Position numbers and translations under genes: made by a program
From: Salipiger abyssi
GTDB lineage: Bacteria > Pseudomonadota > Alphaproteobacteria > Rhodobacterales > Rhodobacteraceae
Assembly: GCF_001975705.1 (NCBI RefSeq)
Contig: NZ_CP015090.1
Span: 1-64,000 of the forward strand
Direction: 5' to 3'
Length of the DNA stretch: 64,000 nucleotides
Shown: positions 61,733-64,000 of the stretch, in pieces
Position numbering within the stretch: position 1 is the first letter of the stretch
Layout: every line of letters starts with the position of its first letter
The notes under the pieces: generated by a model
What the model was told of the DNA's origin: nothing
The model's input: only the letters and a program-made list of their open reading frames with translations
Database searches by the model: none

Positions 61733-62473
61733 TCAGACCGCGAGGAACCCGCCATCCACGGGCAGCACCGCGCCGGTGATCATCCCGGCATCGGAGGACA
61801 GCAGCAGGGCGATGCTCTGCGCCACCTCCTCGGCCTCGGCAAAGCGGTTCACCGGGTGGCGCACCATCATCGGCTGCGCCTTTTCCGGGTCCGACCAGGC
61901 TTCGGCGGCCAGCTCGGTGAGCGTGATGGTGGGCGCCACGCAGTTCACCCGGATACCGTGCGGGCCGAACTCCTTGGCCATCACCCGGCTCGCGCCCTCC
62001 AGCCCGGCCTTGGAGGCGGCATAACACAGATGCTCGGCAAAGCCCCGGTGCCCGGCGATGGAGGTGATATTGACGATGGCGCCGCCGCCGCCAGCCGCCA
62101 CCCGGGCGCGGGCAAACGCCTGACAGGCGATCAGCGCGGCGCGCAGGTTGATGCCCATGACGGCCTCATAGCCCGCCTCGGTCATGTCGAAACTGCTCTC
62201 CAGCACGTTGATGCCGGCGCTGTTGATGAGGAAATCCGCCGGCCCGGCCTCGGCCATGGCGGCGCGGGCGGCGGCGGCCTCGCTCAGATCCGCCTGCACC
62301 GTGCGGCAGCCGGTTTCGGCGGCGAGGCTGTCGAGATCCGCCTGCGTGCGGGTGATCGCCACGACCTGCGCGCCGCGCGCGGCCATGAGCGTGGCGCAGG
62401 CGCGGCCGATGCCCTTGCCCGCGCCGGTGATGATGACGGTCTTGCCTGTGAAGGCTTGGCCGGTGAGATCCAT
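61733..62473 (-). CDS. L-xylulose reductase (DCXR)-like short-chain dehydrogenase
   Basis: 246-residue SDR. GAGKGIGR near 17-24, Ser138, Tyr151, Lys155. The C-terminal part RVNCVAPTITLTELAAEAWSDPEKAQ and SIALLLSSDAGMITGAVLPVDGGF closely follows dicarbonyl/L-xylulose reductases, which interconvert a ketose and its polyol, and the D-threitol dehydrogenase relatives. It lies 23 bases after a pentulose-kinase gene on the same strand, which fits pentitol or tetritol catabolism. Exact sugar unknown. Confidence 0.87.
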   Translation of the reverse strand: MDLTGQAFTGKTVIITGAGKGIGRACATLMAARGAQVVAITRTQADLDSLAAETGCRTVQADLSEAAAARAAMAEAGPADFLINSAGINVLESSFDMTEAGYEAVMGINLRAALIACQAFARARVAAGGGGAIVNITSIAGHRGFAEHLCYAASKAGLEGASRVMAKEFGPHGIRVNCVAPTITLTELAAEAWSDPEKAQPMMVRHPVNRFAEAEEVAQSIALLLSSDAGMITGAVLPVDGGFLAV

Positions 62474-62496
62474 GTGATGTGTCCTTTGTCCCGGGT

Positions 62497-64000
62497 CTAG
62501 TCGGTCAGCGCCCTGCGCCGGGCGCGGCTGTCGCGCGCGAGGCTCTGAAAGGCGAGGAATGTGTCGTAGCGCGCGCCGTGCAGCGCCGCGGTGAGCCCGT
62601 CCGACGGCGCGCAGCGCCTGGCGACCCGCGACATGGCGGGCATCGCGGCGGGGAGGTCGGGATAGGCGCGCGCCGCCACCGCCCCCAGCATCGCCGCGCC
62701 CAGCAGCACCGGCTCGTCGCTTTCGGTGATCTCGACCACCCGTCCGGTCGCATCGGCGAGGATCTGCCGCGTCAGCGGATGCGCGCCCGCGCCGCCCGAG
62801 ACCGAGATCACCCGCGTCGGCGCGCCGTTGGCGTCCTGCGTCTCGACGATCTGTCGCAGCCCGTAGCCCAGGCCGCAGATGCCCGCCACATAGAGCGCCA
62901 CCAGCGAGTCGACCCCCTGCGCCATGCCCTGCCCGGCGATCACCGCGCGGGCCTCCGGATCGGCAAAGGGCGCGCGGTTGCCGAGGAACTCCGGCACCAC
63001 ATGCAGATCGTCGGCCAGCCGCAGCGCGCCGGCGGCATCGCCGCCCAGCTCCAGCGCCCGGTCGGCAAGCCAGGGCACCAGCCCCTTGTCGCCCGCCAGC
63101 CGCGTGGCCTCGTCATGCGCCGGGTGCAGCGTGACCAGATGCGCGATGGCCGCGCCGGCGGCGCTCTGCCCGCCCTCGTTCAGCCACATGCCCGGCACCA
63201 TGGCCGAGTAATACGGCCCCCAGACACCCGGCACAAAGGCCGGCTCGCGCGTTGTGGTCATGGTGCAGGAGGAGGTGCCGAAGACATAGCCCAGACACTC
63301 CGTCGCCGCCCCTGCCCCGCCGGAGGCCGCGACCGTGCCGATGCCGCCCGCATGCGCGTCGATCAGCCCGGCGGCCACGGCAATGCCCGGCGCCAGCCCC
63401 ATGGCGGCGGCGGCCTCCGCGGTCAGCCCCTGCCCCAGCGCGGTGCCCGGCGGCACCACCGAGGCGCCGATGCGGGCAAAGCCCTGCTCCGCCAGATCGC
63501 CAAGGCCGATGGCGTGGAAATAGCCCGGATCGAACCGCCCCTCATGGGCGAGATAGGTCCATTTGCAGGTCAGCGTGCAGGAGGACCGCTCCAGCGCGCC
63601 GCTCGCCTTCCAGGTCAGGAAATCGGTGAGATCGAAGAACTGCTCCGCCGCCACATAGACCTGCGGACGGCTCTCCTTCAGCCACAGCAGCTTGGGCGTC
63701 TGCATCTCCGGCGAGATCCGCCCGCCGACATATTTCAGCACGTCGTGATCGCCGGCATTGATCCGCTCGGCCTGCGCCGTGGCGCGGTGATCCATCCAGA
63801 CGATGATGTCGCGCTCCGGCGCGCCGTCGTCGCTCACCGGCAGGCCGCCCGCCGCGCCCATCACCACCAGCGAACAGGTGGCGTCAAAGCCGATGCCCGT
63901 CACCCGCGCCGCATCGAGCCCCGCCACCGCCGCGCGCACCGAGGCGCAGACCGCGTCCCAGACCTGCGCCGAGCTCTGCTCCACCAGCCCGGCATCGTCG
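62497..64000 (-). CDS. FGGY-family carbohydrate kinase, D-ribulokinase-like, partial (N-terminus outside window)
   Basis: About 500 residues visible; the frame stays open to the window end and the first visible residues DDAGLVEQSSAQVWDAV correspond to about residue 45 of relatives, so only the first beta-strands are missing. GIGFDATCSLVVM carries the TCSLV motif described for D-ribulokinases of the FGGY group. IVWMDHRATAQAERIN (substrate Asp), EMQTPKLLWLKE, and the ATP-site VISVSGGAGAHPLTRQILADATG are also present. It phosphorylates a ketopentose such as D-ribulose. The next gene is an L-xylulose-reductase-like SDR. Confidence 0.9.
   Translation of the reverse strand, partial: DDAGLVEQSSAQVWDAVCASVRAAVAGLDAARVTGIGFDATCSLVVMGAAGGLPVSDDGAPERDIIVWMDHRATAQAERINAGDHDVLKYVGGRISPEMQTPKLLWLKESRPQVYVAAEQFFDLTDFLTWKASGALERSSCTLTCKWTYLAHEGRFDPGYFHAIGLGDLAEQGFARIGASVVPPGTALGQGLTAEAAAAMGLAPGIAVAAGLIDAHAGGIGTVAASGGAGAATECLGYVFGTSSCTMTTTREPAFVPGVWGPYYSAMVPGMWLNEGGQSAAGAAIAHLVTLHPAHDEATRLAGDKGLVPWLADRALELGGDAAGALRLADDLHVVPEFLGNRAPFADPEARAVIAGQGMAQGVDSLVALYVAGICGLGYGLRQIVETQDANGAPTRVISVSGGAGAHPLTRQILADATGRVVEITESDEPVLLGAAMLGAVAARAYPDLPAAMPAMSRVARRCAPSDGLTAALHGARYDTFLAFQSLARDSRARRRALTD

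Overview
The window is GC-rich, densely packed DNA of a heterotrophic alphaproteobacterium, most likely a Rhodobacterales (Roseobacter-group) species. This rests on the SmoEFGK/MtlK polyol operon, the abundance of ABC and TRAP uptake systems, the ATGA gene overlaps and the strong GGAGG ribosome sites; I ran no taxonomic search. I saw no rRNA, tRNA, CRISPR array or intact insertion sequence. It reads as a catabolic region made of transporter-plus-enzyme modules, each with its own regulator.

Layout: (1) 1-4.04 kb, minus: peptide-type binding protein (cut by the window edge), SDR, class IV aminotransferase and an HDAC-type deacetylase. (2) 4.57-10.72 kb, plus and divergent from it: Rid-family protein, amidase, AroE-like dehydrogenase, fused E1 alpha-beta and E2 of a 2-oxoacid dehydrogenase. 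A perfect 14-bp repeat lies in the promoter region between modules 1 and 2. (3) 11.2-16.2 kb: cysteine hydrolase, NitT/TauT-type ABC transporter, TauE/SafE protein and a GntR regulator, linked by two identical palindromic operators. (4) 16.7-26.9 kb: AroM, HyuA-type and DUF917 (thiohydantoin-type) enzymes, divergent from a Dpp-type ABC operon that ends in a LysR gene; a LysR-type box lies between them. (5) 27.4-34.2 kb: LacI regulator, SmoEFGK-like polyol transporter and mannitol dehydrogenase. (6) 34.3-36.4 kb: pobA and a divergent AraC regulator.

(7) 36.4-51.4 kb is the main feature: an ali/bad-type cluster for cyclohexanecarboxylate. In pathway order it encodes a CoA ligase (AliA), an acyl-CoA dehydrogenase (AliB), a hydratase (BadK), a 2-hydroxyacyl-CoA dehydrogenase (BadH) and a ring-opening hydrolase (BadI). 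Lower beta-oxidation follows (fused hydratase/HAD, thiolase, glutaryl-CoA dehydrogenase) with ETF to take electrons, under a MarR/BadR-like regulator. A spaced element occurs in both plus-side promoters of this cluster.

(8) 51.8-59.8 kb: TRAP transporter, two SDRs, NIPSNAP protein, AraC regulator and a 3-ketosteroid-dehydrogenase-like flavoprotein, apparently a module oxidising a cyclic alcohol to a ketone and then an enone. Together with pobA it could make a second, aromatising route for alicyclic acids. (9) 59.9-64 kb: SLC13-type carrier with RCK_C domains, an L-xylulose-reductase-like SDR and a D-ribulokinase-like FGGY kinase cut by the window end.
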